This document shows positions 1 through 9,327 of a stretch of DNA of 24,821 bases, one piece after another (position 1 is the first letter of the stretch; the number at the start of each line of letters is the position of its first letter). Location: the NCBI GenBank assembly GCA_003614735.1, contig KZ992637.1:1-24821 (forward strand), read 5' to 3'. The stretch is from Thamnocephalis sphaerospora. Taxonomy: Eukaryota; Zoopagomycota; Zoopagomycetes; Zoopagales; Sigmoideomycetaceae. The notes under the pieces are model-generated. The model saw only the letters and a program-made list of their open reading frames with translations. It did not search any database and was not told where the DNA came from. The position numbers were made by a program, and so were the translations under genes.

Positions 1-577
1 TGCACGGAGTCGAAGTAGGCTCAGTCGGCGTCGAAGTAGGCTCAGTCGGCGTCGAAGTAGGCTCAGTCGGCGTCGACGTAGGCTCAGTCGGGGTCGACGT
101 GGGCTCGGTCGGCGTCGACGTGGGCTCGGTCGGCGTCGATGTAGGCTCGGTCGGCGTCGACGTAGGCTCGGTCGGCGTCGAAGTAGGCTCAGTCGGGGTC
201 GACGTGGGCTCAGTCGGGGTCGAAGTAGGCTCAGTCGGGGTCGACGTGGGCTCAGTCGGGGTCGACGTGGGCTCGGTTGGGGTCGACGTCGGCGGCGTGG
301 TCGTCGGGCAATTTTCGCCAGTGCACGGCGTCTCCGTCGGCGTCGACGTGGAAGTAGTCGATGTGTACGTATGCGACGGCTTGGGTGTGTGCGTCGGCTT
401 ATGATGGCCCCAACCAAACTCCCATCCTGCCGATACCGATGCACCGGCCGACAGATGGCGATCCTCAGCGGAGTCCGAGCCCCAGTTTGGCTCTGCAACC
501 GGGCTGGCTGTTACGCTGATGGCAACAGACGCGGCCAGGATAACCGCGGCTATCATTTGATAGCGTGTGACGTGCAT
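1..577 (-). CDS. Secreted mucin-like Ser/Thr/Pro-rich protein with TSTPTEP heptads (N-terminal part)
   Basis: The reading frame opens at the ATG at 577-575 on the minus strand and stays open to the window edge, so about 192 residues are visible and the C-terminus is missing. Residues 1-24 form a typical signal peptide: basic start (MHVTRYQ), hydrophobic core (MIAAVILAASVAISV) and an Ala-x-Ala-like end before SPVAEP. A short linker with His/Pro/Thr and a Cys pair (CTGENC) leads into at least 13 copies of the heptad TSTPTEP. Repeats of this kind are heavily O-glycosylated in fungal cell-wall or surface proteins, so export to the wall or medium is inferred. At the window edge the array ends in TSTPC, so a Cys-containing C-terminal part may follow. 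All differences between repeat units fall on third codon positions, which supports this strand and frame. The family beyond 'mucin-like' cannot be named. Confidence 0.8.
   Translation of the reverse strand, partial: MHVTRYQMIAAVILAASVAISVTASPVAEPNWGSDSAEDRHLSAGASVSAGWEFGWGHHKPTHTPKPSHTYTSTTSTSTPTETPCTGENCPTTTPPTSTPTEPTSTPTEPTSTPTEPTSTPTEPTSTPTEPTSTPTEPTSTPTEPTSTPTEPTSTPTEPTSTPTEPTSTPTEPTSTPTEPTSTPTEPTSTPC
18..290 (-). repeat. 21-bp tandem array, 13 units, coding for TSTPTEP
   Basis: Thirteen contiguous 21-bp units (plus-strand consensus GGCTCRGTCGGSGTCGAMGTR) lie inside the mucin-like gene. Read on the minus strand each unit gives Thr-Ser-Thr-Pro-Thr-Glu-Pro. The six variable sites in the unit are all third codon positions. 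There are no spacers, so this is a coding minisatellite and not CRISPR. Confidence 0.95.
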
Positions 578-650
578 TGTGTATTTCACGGGTCGTTGGC
601 GATGGATATAGTGGTGGAAAGGCCAAGTCGATGCAGCACTAGTCGGCGTA

Positions 651-661
651 GCGTATATAAA
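651..661 (-). promoter_or_regulatory. Candidate TATA element of the mucin-like gene
   Basis: A TTTATATA-type sequence on the minus strand lies about 75-80 nt upstream of the ATG at 577, a reasonable position for a core promoter. No transcript evidence is available. Confidence 0.35.
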
Positions 662-2243
662 CACGCGCGACAGCAATTAAGGGCGTACGACAAGAGCAAG
701 GGAATGATGCGTGACGTGTATGCGGACAGTAGGCGCGCGAGTGGCTGGCCAAGTGAAGCGTGGGGATAAGCCAGTAAATACTGCAGCGCACAGGATGTGT
801 CACTAGTGGTGGTTGTAGCCGCTAAGTACGGGCTGCGAGCAAGATCGGAAGGATAGGCGCGCAATGCGTGAAGGATACCGCTGACCTAGGACTGCAGCTA
901 CTTGGTGTCTTTTATGTCCTAGTACTGCCTACGATGTTATGCGGACGACCTGGCAGGTGCCTCGATCGCCGCCATGACGGCAGCAGGTAGCACAAGCGGC
1001 ACTTGCACCCTTGGACTGCGCAATGCTCCGCGTTCCATGACTTTGCGAGACCCGTGAAGCAGCCAAGCATGAACATAGGCCGGGAATGGCAAGTCTGCTA
1101 CTGCAAATACGCAGTCCAAGACCGACGGGCATGAGCCTGATACCATGCAAAGACAAAGTAGGCGCTGCGGGCACACAGCTAATTAAAGAGCGTGCTGAAA
1201 CGGGCAATGATGATCACCAACTACCGCTCAGCACCCTGCATGACAACGCGTCTGCATTTGGCCGTCTCTATTATTGTTCTCCGTGCGGTCCGTTCACACG
1301 CTCCGTGGCGCACTGGGTTTGAACGGGTGATGGTGGCAGCCAGTTTGCCGAAACAAGTCGCGCGGGAACGCCGCGGGCCGCCGCAAGCATTACGTTTGAA
1401 AATAACCAAGGGCGCGGGTGCTTTGAGCTTTCCGTGCACCGCAGGTCAAGATGCAACTGCGCAAAGCGGCGTGTACGCGTGTCTCGCGCCAGCACAGGCA
1501 CGTTCTGCCAGAGGAACGGCGCTAGCGCAGACTGGTGCCTCCTATACCAGAAATAGATCATTATTGGATGCGATGTGCATTGACCTGTGCACCATGACCC
1601 AAAGTGCAGCGCATGATGCTGTCCATGCGCTGTTAGCTGGTGGCCAGTTTTGCCGACCGCTATTCGTGCGAGCCCCTGCCCACTGGCTATCTATGCTTGC
1701 GTCGCGACTATGCGCATGTCGACACCGCTTTAGGCTGATGCTGATAACGGCAGCCAAGTGTTTTCAATTTCTATCGGCTTATGGCAAGCAGCATCTCATT
1801 ATGGCCGTTTGTCATGCAACGCCAGATGCGCCCTTGTTCCCAGCCACAAGTTCAGCTTGGGAGCGTGGACGCGTAGGTGTATGTGCGTGAGCGTGGATGC
1901 GCGCGGTGCCTGCCGAGTCGTTCGGCGTAGCACGCATAACCTGCGGGGGGCCAGTCTATGTATGCGTGGCGTCTTTGTTGGGGGGAGGAAGAGGAGAAAG
2001 AGTGGTGTTTGGTGGGGCAGGATACGATGGGCGCACACCCCTTTGGTCGCCTCTGCTCACGGCCAGTACATTCATGCATCCGCTGTAGTCCAAGATGGCC
2101 TGGGAAGAGGCACGCTATCATATCTGGCAAGTGCACGGCAGCAAGGACGATGGTAGACGGACGCACCGCCGTGTCGCTCGCCCGGTGCCAGCGTTCGGGT
2201 GCTTATGACGAACCGCGTCAATGTATGCGCACGCGTGCGGCGT

Positions 2244-2300
2244 GTATGTATGTATGTGTGTATGTATGTGTGTGTACGTATGTGCGCACGCGCATACACT
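2244..2300. repeat. TGTA/TGTG microsatellite
   Basis: Imperfect tandem TATG/TGTG tetranucleotides form an alternating purine-pyrimidine stretch that continues into GCGCACGCGCATACAC. It is simple sequence in the gene-poor interval and encodes nothing recognisable. Confidence 0.8.
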
Positions 2301-2499
2301 AGCGAGTACTGCGCTGGGTATGTGCAAGCAGCGTCCTTTATCCGGCAGCTGCTGACGCGCAGGCTGCATTTGAGCATACATAGTGAGTGCGCAGCTGGCT
2401 GATTGGTGTAGGCGGGCAGGCGTAGTGTCGCCAGTGATTGCCCTGCAACACGTGCTGCCAGCCAGCCATTCACAGGAGACAAAGCCAGGTGGCCAAGCA

Positions 2500-2530
2500 G
2501 CGGCAGCAGCAACGGCAGCAGCAACGGCAG
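2500..2530. repeat. 12-bp GGCAGCAGCAAC tandem repeat
   Basis: About two and a half copies of a CAG-rich 12-bp unit are present. Open frames across it read as QRQQQRQQQ on the plus strand, but nothing around it supports coding. Confidence 0.7.
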
Positions 2531-3405
2531 CTGATCAAGCGGCTGTGTAGCGACAGCGGCCGCAGCGGCAACGCGACCACCATTGCCGTCGCCGGTGGCC
2601 GGAGCTTTGCTCAGATGTGGCACCACGCCCTATCAGCATGGTCGGATCGCACCGCCGTCACTGCCACTACAAACACCGCCGCTGTCTCCGCTGCTTTCTG
2701 CCCGTGCGCACGTGGTAAGGAAAACCCGTCACAGCCGTGGCCACAGTGGCGTTCAGCCTGTACGTGCAGGTGCTTGCTGCCCTGTTGCGCACGCGCATGA
2801 GCGTCTCTCTTGCCCTCACGCCCACGTTGTCTCCTATGATGGGCAAGTGAGCGAGTGAGTGTGGATGTGGGTGTGGGTACCAGTGGGCGGACACGTCAGC
2901 ATGGGCGTGACTGGGACCATGGCTGATGGCCCAACGCGCTGATGGGCGGCCGATAACACGGCCAGTGTACGCTGCTCGTGTTTGTGTAGCCGTGCGAATC
3001 CACACGCTACGCCAGGGTTTGCGTCGGAGCATACTGCTCGACCACGTTGGCTATTCCTGCTCGTTTGCCAGCTTATGTGTGCGCCAATGTCCGCCCGGAC
3101 GGCTATTTTGCCGGGCGGCTCGTTCCGGTCGTGTCCACTGCGCCTTGTCCTGGCACGGTGATTGTCGGCATGTTCGCACAGACTAGCCGCACGCGCTTCA
3201 TCATATGCTTGCGTTGTCTTGCACTAGGACGCTGCGCATCCGTGTCGGCTGCCTTTGCGGTAATCACGTTAATACTCGTTTGCCCTTGCGCGTGCGTCTA
3301 AGCAGGCTGTCAACGCACTGCGCCCACCACTCGCTCCTTGCTCGACCTGTTTATCGCCTTTGCGTGTGCACATCAACGGGCGGCTGCACTTGACGCGTCC
3401 GCTGT

Positions 3406-3432
3406 CACACACACACACACACACACACACAC
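3406..3432. repeat. (CA)13 microsatellite
   Basis: An uninterrupted CA dinucleotide run that produces spurious Thr-His and Cys-Val frames on the two strands. Confidence 0.95.
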
Positions 3433-4276
3433 GCATACGCATCCGGCGTCTATTCTAGCGCTCCTTGGATGCTCCCTGGTACAGAAAGAAAGAAGAGCGT
3501 GGGGACCGCTCGTTTGTGCACAGATACGGATAGGCGTGGCCTGGCTCACGGCATGGTTTATGAGCGATCTGCGCTCACCGACCAGCCATTGTTGCCAAGC
3601 ATAGCTGGCTGCCCCGCCGGCTAGGTTGCATCGGCCCGCTCGAGTGCAGTTTAGCTCACGCTGACGCACCAACCAGCCGCCCGGCTAGTTGTCGCCTGCG
3701 CAGCGCCTGTGTCGTGTGTGGTGCTCGGCTGCATCTTGCCAGGTTGACGCATGCGTTATCACACGCTCCACTTTCCCAAACGCGCTTGGGTCCTTTTTTT
3801 TCTTTTAACCACGCCACTCGTCTACCATCGACACTTGCCAACAACACGCCGACCCACCCGCCTGGCCGCCACACCACGGTCGCCCACCTGCCATTTACTA
3901 TCCCGTGCCATTCTACGCGCGCGTGCGCACGCTTTCTCTCTCACTCTCACTCTCCTAGTTGTCCCTTTCTACGACCGTTTCCGCGACGTCTCCTTCCTGC
4001 CGCTCCGCCACGCCCGCCGTCGCACTGCCACGGTCACCGCGTCCATTGACTTTTGTGTCGGTGCTGCCACGGCCGGAACGCCTGGTTTGGAGCCTACACG
4101 TCTACGGTTGCTAGCGTCGACGCGTGTGTGTCGCCGTCGCTAGTCTCGTTTTGTTTGCTGCCACACGCTTCCGTGCCACATCGTGCGTTACACGTCTCGA
4201 CAACGACCAGGAACAGCGGTCGCGCCGCTTGCCGCGCCGTCACCGTCGTCTCTACTGTTGTCGGCTACGGTGCGCC

Positions 4277-4300
4277 GTTGTTGTTGTTGTTGTTGTTGTT
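4277..4300. repeat. (GTT)8 microsatellite
   Basis: Eight GTT units sit in the pyrimidine-rich leader upstream of the FYVE gene. They translate to poly-Leu or poly-Val on the plus strand and poly-Gln on the minus strand, all in unsupported frames. Confidence 0.9.
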
Positions 4301-4462
4301 GGCGGCATCGGTAGCAGCCGCGAGACGGTCCTTTCTCATCGGGTGGGCCTTGTGTTCGCCTCGTGGGCCTCCTTTTCCGCCTCATTTCGCCCAAACCGTC
4401 GACCGCACTTGTCTAGTCTACTTCTTTCTCGTTCCAATTGCTTCACCACCCATTTTCCTGTC

Positions 4463-4796
4463 TAGCGCGCTTCTCTATTCCCCTCTTTCTCTCTTTCTCT
4501 CGCTTCGTCTTCTCTTGCCTGGTCCGCACCTGCCTCCATTCCCCCTCTATCTTTTCTCTATCGTCTTTCTTACCGTCGTTATCGATACTAGGCTTGTTCC
4601 GGCTGCGTGCGTTGGTAACCTGCCGATCCGCAAGACAGCCTGCCGACCCCTGCTGTTGCGCTGTTTGACACGTCTGTGTTGCTCTGTGCGATCCAGTCTG
4701 TGGTGTGATTGCACACACACACGCGAGCCCGTACACTCGACCTGCTTTAAGCTGCTCTCTTTTCTCTCTCTCTCTCTCGCGCGCTCTCTCGCCTCG
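4463..4796 (+). promoter_or_regulatory. CT-rich promoter/leader tract upstream of the FYVE gene
   Basis: Long runs of C and T on the plus strand (densest at 4480-4510 and 4754-4796) end about 40 nt before the FYVE start codon. Such CT blocks are known near transcription start sites of fungal genes. The sequence TTGCTACTGCAG at 4817-4828 could also be the acceptor of a 5'-UTR intron, with the tract as its polypyrimidine signal. Which of the two applies cannot be told from sequence. Confidence 0.45.
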
Positions 4797-4837
4797 TGCG
4801 CCTTTGACACACCGCCTTGCTACTGCAGGCTGTGGTG

Positions 4838-6028
4838 ATGGACGTGTACGCGCTGACTCGCAAGGAACGTCCTCGTAATCCGTCCATGGCACCCATCAAC
4901 ACGTCAACCCACGACGCGTCGCCACTTCAGCAGCCCCAGTCGGCTCGGACGGTCACTTCGGCGTCGTCGTGGGTCTCCACGGCGTCGTCGCTCTCTTCTC
5001 ACATGTCAGCGCCCAAGACTGTGCGTACATTGTCACACGGACACGACCGTCTCGCCAACGCCCCTGTGATCAACGCCGGCCTTACCAACACGTCTAACGG
5101 CGGTCGATCCGCACAGACCCGGCAATCTTGGTCTTCGTCGTCGGCCTCGTCGATGCACAATGCACGCTTTTCGACTGGCTCGGCTGGCCGCGTTCGGCCG
5201 GGATCGCTGATTGGCAAGAGCGTGTCAGCCGGTCGGGTAGCCACGCCTGGCGTGGATCGCAGCTGGGGCGATGTGACAGGACTGCCGACTCGGCTTCATT
5301 GGAAGGTGAGCATTATTGGGCCCATGCTACTGCGAAAAAGGCCGGTCATTGCTGTGCAACCCTGGTGCGCTGATGGGTGTGCGTGGCCGTGATAAGCGGC
5401 GTGCGTGGTTGTGCAGACCGGGCCAGACATATACGGGAGCGGTGTGTGAAGATGGGTCAGTGACGCTAACACGTTCTCGCCATGCGCGTGTGCTCTGTAG
5501 CCCGATGACCAGGCCGACCGCTGTGCTACCCTCACCTGCCAAAAGCCATTTACGCTCTTTGAGCGGCGGCACCACTGTCGGCGCTGTGGCGAAATCTTTT
5601 GCGCCGCCTGCTCGGCCAATCTGCTGCCACTGGACCAGGATGCCGAGTACCATCCGGCGGGCGTCATGTCGCGCGCCTGCAACCGGTGCATGGGCGAGGC
5701 GCAGCGCACGGTGGCCGAGCGTAATCGGTCGGCGCATGGTGCTCATCCGGAGATGGCTGCGTCGGGCTGGCGAGGCGAGGCGCATGTCGCCTCCAGCAAC
5801 CTGTCGGCTGCTTCGTCACCCGGCGCCAGCACCGACTCTACGCTCACTGCGGGCGGCAGCAGCAGCGGCGATCGCGACCGCATGATGCTGCGCACGCCGG
5901 ATCAGGCGGGCCGTCCCATGGCCAGCAAGACCATGGCCATCAACGCGAATTCGCGCGCCGCTGCGCACGATGCGAGTCTCAATCCGATTCCCTCGGTGCC
6001 GCAGGACTGGACCTGGTCCACCTTTTAG
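4838..6028 (+). CDS. FYVE zinc-finger protein, PI3P-binding (two exons)
   Basis: Exons are 4838-5305 and 5501-6028, split by a phase-0 intron (donor GTGAGC, branch-like CGCTAAC at 5465, acceptor TGTAG), giving 331 residues. Residues 1-150 are Ser/Thr-rich and probably disordered. The FYVE domain spans about residues 155-222. It starts with the WxxD motif (W155-D158), then the Cys pairs C164/C169, C182/C185, C190/C193 and C216/C219, with the basic core RRHHCRRC at 178-185. The third signature reads RAC, not the usual RVC. This domain binds phosphatidylinositol 3-phosphate on endosomes, so an endosomal or vacuolar trafficking role is inferred. The C-terminus [10 protein letters not shown] matches, as I recall, an ending shared by a conserved group of fungal FYVE proteins. 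The ATG at 4838 is chosen as the first in-frame ATG; 4886 is an alternative. Confidence 0.9.
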
Positions 6029-6403
6029 GTGCATGTGACTGTTCTTTTGGCCGTCACTCTGCACGGCCACTTGCTTCAACTTTTTGGCAGCATCGCTCGA
6101 TGGCTGCACCAGCAACGACTTTTGTGCCCTCTTCATCTAGCATTTACAGCATTTGGCGGCGTCACGGGGCAAGATGGCCGTCTGCCCGCGCGCGTACTAG
6201 GACGATCGCGGGTCGTCATCTGGCCGTGTCGCCTTCCGCCTCCCCACAGTAGTCGCCTGGCGCTGTGGCCACGTTCACCTACCTTTCCGTGTAGACGATC
6301 GCTTTTTGCTGCGCGCGCTGCCGCGGTCCATTTCTCTTTCACTCTTTCACTATACACTTTCCTTGTCGACCGCATGCACATTTTTTCGCCCACGTCTTCC
6401 GTC

Positions 6404-6426
6404 CACACACACACACACACACACAC
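6404..6426. repeat. (CA)n microsatellite
   Basis: An uninterrupted CA run of about eleven units downstream of the FYVE gene, followed by GCATGCATGCATAC. Confidence 0.9.
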
Positions 6427-7027
6427 GCATGCATGCATACCATATACACTAGGCAGCGCGCACTGGTACCTTTGGCCTTGCACTTTTGCCACATTGGCCT
6501 TGCTACAGATACCGCATGCCCATCCTTTTTTTGCTTCGCATTAGCTGGCCCTTTGTTATTCTTTTCCACACGTTCTCACCTTTCGCTTGAATTGCACTGC
6601 CTGTGGCTGCAGCGCCGCGTGCATCTGTGGTACATGGCAAGGCCTGCAGGTAGCACTGCGCTTTTTGTACACTAGCTCACCAACCGGCCTGCCACCACTG
6701 CCACGCTCTGCAGTCGGCGCTCTCCTTTGTACTGTTTCTCTGCCCTCGGCGTCGGCATCCATGTTGCACGCTGTGGTGGTAATAATGAACCGTATGGCCA
6801 CACTGGCTAGCTAGGCAAGCAAACTATCCTGTGCATATGCTGGTGGCAATGTAGCGGCGGGCCGAATGATGCAAGTGTCAGCTGGCGCAGAACTCGGTGC
6901 CGTCCGATGCAGGCGACACGGCCGGGCAGCTGCACCCGTGGCATTGCCTGCTAGGGGGTCGAGGTGTGTGAAGAAGCACTGCAGATACAGTCACTCCCTG
7001 GCTGTATGCGTTCTAGTAAGCGACCAC

Positions 7028-7378
7028 CTAAAAATAGCGCAGGATCAGCCTTGTGAACATGACAAAGATTGGTATCGGCTGCCTGCCTATAGGGCGCCAT
7101 CGCTTCGTAGTCTCCTTGTTCAGATTCGCCGGGGGTTGCGTATATTCTGATGGCTGTGCGATGCGCCGACTGATCGGCCAAATAATGTCCAAGCTTGCGT
7201 GTCTGTTGCGGTCAACTTGAGGCTGGTGGCTAAAAGAGATGTGAGAGTATAGTAGACACTTCTCAAAGCGGTGGTAGTTTTGGTTTTGCGCCAAAATGAG
7301 TTTGGCACAAATGCCGCAGTGTCTGGTGCTTGCAGTAGCTATAGTCTGCACGTACCTACTACTGATCGTACAGTACAT
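7028..7378 (-). CDS. Weak candidate: small two-exon protein
   Basis: On the minus strand an ATG at 7378-7376 is followed 20 nt later by a strong donor (GTACGT, from 7355) and then by a good acceptor (CTCACATCTCTTTTAG, ending at 7230). Joining 7356-7378 to 7028-7229 removes 126 nt and keeps the frame, giving about 74 residues rich in Pro, Arg and Ile. I recognise no family. Unspliced, the same frame is also open and carries a Cys-x2-Cys...His...Cys cluster. Adjacent frames look equally coding-like, so this may be one exon of a different gene or chance. It is listed only because both splice signals are good. Confidence 0.2.
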   Translation of the reverse strand: MYCTISSRYVQTIATASTRHCGICAKLILAQNQNYHRFEKCLLYSHISFSHQPQVDRNRHASLDIIWPISRRIAQPSEYTQPPANLNKETTKRWRPIGRQPIPIFVMFTRLILRYF

Positions 7379-7677
7379 AAACGCGATATGGTGTGCAGAT
7401 ACGCTATCGTGCCACGTTCTAGTAGCGGCTGAGATTGTGCGCTTTTGGCATTGCTAAGCATCGATGCATTTGCCACCATCCATGTTTACGTCTATATGTT
7501 TACATGAGTAGATATGATATGGTAGTTTGTTTCGAATGCAGTGCCGTGCATACATCGACGTCATCGGGTCCTCGTCAAATACGGCGCACGGCAGCATCCG
7601 CCTGGCCTCTTTCCATTACCACGTTACACTTTCCTCGCGCATATCACTAGCTTCCGTGTCTATAGCAGTCTATCACC

Positions 7678-8535
7678 ATGGCACACGCCTACCAGCCTAT
7701 CACCGACTTGAACCCGATACGCGGCTTTTGGGCCGACTTTAAGGCGTTCATTGCAAAGGGCAATGTGCTTGACCTTGGTGTCGGTACGTAAAGCGGAGTG
7801 TCTGCACGGCGTGCCAGAGCAGTACTCACGCCGCTGCCTTGTGCGCTGTGCGTGTGTTTGTGCTGGCATGTAGGCATCGTCATTGGCGCTGCCTTTACCA
7901 AGGTGGTCAGCTCGTTTGTGGTAAGGAATGGCGGCCATGATGCTGGTGGCAGTGTGTGTGTGTGTGGTCTTGCACACTTCTAACCCGCGCGCTGTTGCTA
8001 CTGTTGTGGCACCGCGTAGGATGACCTCCTCACGCCGCCCATTGGTCTGCTGATGGGCAGTCGCAGCCTGGAGAACACCTTTTGGGTACTTCAAGAGGGC
8101 CATCAGGGCGGTCCCTATCATACTATTGCCGATGCTGCTGCCGATGGCGCCGTGTAAGTAGCCGCGCGCCTGTTCGACCACACCAGAGTGCCGCTCACCG
8201 TTGCCGCTTGTATGCTAGTACCATCAATGGTGGCCGCTTTGCCATGGCGGCGATCGATTTCCTGCTGGTGGCATTTGTACTCTTTTGGATTGTGCGCGGT
8301 AAGTCGGGCACTTGCAATGACGATGTCGCAGCAGTCAGCTGACCACACAACGCTTTGCGAATGGCTGCCAGTGGCTCTGTCGCTGCGGCGCTGGGAAGCC
8401 GAGGAGAAGAAGGCCGACGCACCGCCGGTGCACCGCTGCAGCGAGTGCCTCGAAGAAGTGCACCCGCAAGCACGCCGCTGCAAGTACTGCACCGCCGCGA
8501 TTGGCGATGGTGGCGAGCGGGGTGTCCGCGCCTAG
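7678..8535 (+). CDS. mscL: Large-conductance mechanosensitive channel MscL (five exons)
   Basis: Exons 7678-7783, 7874-7920, 8020-8153, 8219-8298 and 8372-8535 join in frame (intron phases 1, 0, 2, 1; lengths 90, 99, 65 and 73 nt) to give 176 residues. MscL forms a homopentameric pore that opens under membrane tension to release osmolytes. Visible hallmarks: an amphipathic N-terminus (FWADFKAFIAKGNV), TM1 with VGIVIGAAFTKVVSSFV (residues 35-51), DDLLTPPIGLLMG after TM1, a loop with SLENTF, and TM2 near residues 104-121 (AMAAIDFLLVAFVLFWIV). The tail has a charged helix and a CxxC-x10-CxxC zinc-ribbon-like motif (C145, C148, C159, C162), also seen in some bacterial MscL proteins. The last acceptor (8371) is chosen because the one at 8338 would leave a 40-nt intron; CTGAC at 8339 is a good branch site. 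Bacterial-type channels in fungi are known but uncommon. Confidence 0.9.
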
Positions 8536-8965
8536 TTCTCGCCGCCTGGCCAGCTGGATCCATGTACTGCACAATGCTTGGCTGTGTCTGATGATGTGTA
8601 CCCTGCTGTCGCTGTGCATGTGTTCCGCGCACGCCTACTACGGCTACTACATTGGCCTGTTTACAAACCTGTCGAGTGTCGTGTGTATCACGTGTAGCGT
8701 ATCAAAGCGTCGACGCTCGTCGTCGTCGTCGTCCAGTATGGGTTTGGCAGCTTTCTTCCTTGCGGCCACCCCTTTGCGTGTCCCTGCTGTTCACTTTCTC
8801 TTGTCGCTACGTTCACGACTGCATCGTTGCGTGTCTGTTGTGGTGTGTTGCTCTTGCCAGCGTGGACGCTGCTGTTCTGGTGGACCGCTACCACGCCGAC
8901 CTACACGCTTTCTTTTCCGTGTACGCGTGCATCTTTGCATCTTTGCTATCTGCACTAGCTAGTTG
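8507..8965 (+). CDS. Putative multi-exon tetraspan membrane protein (structure unresolved)
   Basis: The frame opening at ATG 8507 starts 29 nt before the mscL stop, in another frame, and runs into a clear transmembrane stretch (SWIHVLHNAWLCLMMCTLLS, then a Tyr-rich loop YYGYYIGLFTNLSS). Weak donors lie near 8676-8683 and an acceptor near 8736. A second frame to 8965 reads as two more hydrophobic segments (CIVACLLWCVALASVDAAVL and HAFFSVYACIFASLL) and ends at a good GTGAGC donor at 8966. Spacing and hydrophobicity suggest a four-helix MARVEL-like protein, but no single splicing model gave a clean full protein. The terminal exon could lie before 9328, or these exons could form the 5' end of the downstream ankyrin gene. 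Confidence 0.35.
8716..8733. repeat. (CGT)6 trinucleotide repeat
   Basis: A short CGT/TCG run sits just before the candidate acceptor at 8736 and would read as poly-Ser. It is more likely intronic. Confidence 0.8.
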
Positions 8966-9327
8966 GTGAGCGCATACATCCTAGCCGCTAGCGGTGCTTG
9001 GCCGCTCGGTAGACGGGTTTCTCGACGCACCCATAGACAGTGCGTGCGTCCACCTTTGCATACGCCCATCTTCTCTTTTGTCGTTTGCTTTTACGCCGAG
9101 CGCTCGCATACATCTTTGCGTTCTCGTGTCATCGCGCTTTGTTGTCGCTCTATTTGGCTACAGACTCGCCGCGTGACGACAGCTGCTGTTGCGAAGCAGA
9201 CAGTGCGTGGACGAGTGTTGGCCCTTGGCCCATCAGCTTTACCTCTATTGTGACCGCCGAGGCTGAGTTGTGTCGGCGTTTATTGCATCCTAGGCCACGT
9301 TATCTGGTAGGCGACCAGCGAGCGCTG

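Larger units (their letters stand above)
578..4837. other. Gene-poor interval with microsatellites and pyrimidine tracts
   Basis: About 4.2 kb lie between the divergent mucin-like and FYVE genes. Open frames here are short, differ between strands without resemblance to known families, and are rich in Cys, Arg, His and Thr from low-complexity sequence. The left end should hold the promoter of the minus-strand gene. From about 3.7 kb onward the plus strand is strongly pyrimidine-rich, as is common in promoters and 5' leaders of highly expressed fungal genes. I see no tRNA, transposon terminal repeat or reverse transcriptase motif. A divergent intron-rich gene or a non-coding RNA cannot be excluded. 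Confidence 0.5.
6029..7677. other. Intergenic region between FYVE and mscL genes
   Basis: About 1.65 kb holding the 3' flank of the FYVE gene and the promoter of mscL. It contains a (CA)n run at 6404-6426 followed by GCATGCATGCATAC. Most open frames are short and unsupported. The only candidate is the spliced minus-strand frame at 7028-7378, listed separately. Confidence 0.5.

Noticed and set aside
18-290. CRISPR-like direct repeats
   Set aside because: Units are contiguous with no spacers and encode an in-frame heptad in a secreted protein.
99-404. Plus-strand frame of GSVGVDV repeats
   Set aside because: It is the antisense of the TSTPTEP array. Site variation is synonymous only on the minus strand, which also has a signal peptide at its start.
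1192-1890. 232-codon plus-strand frame
   Set aside because: Composition is Arg/Cys/Ala-rich with no recognisable motif, no splice context and overlapping frames of similar quality; probably chance.
2072-2626. 184-codon minus-strand frame with Thr-His-Tyr-Ile repeats
   Set aside because: Much of it translates the TGTA microsatellite and the CAG-type 12-bp repeat; no domain is visible.
4053-4838. 261-codon plus-strand frame before the FYVE gene
   Set aside because: Leu/Ser/Phe-rich translation of CT-rich sequence, more likely promoter or leader.
8299-8338. Alternative acceptor at 8338 for the last mscL exon
   Set aside because: It is in frame but makes a 40-nt intron and uses up the probable branch site; the acceptor at 8371 gives 73 nt and a better family fit after TM2.
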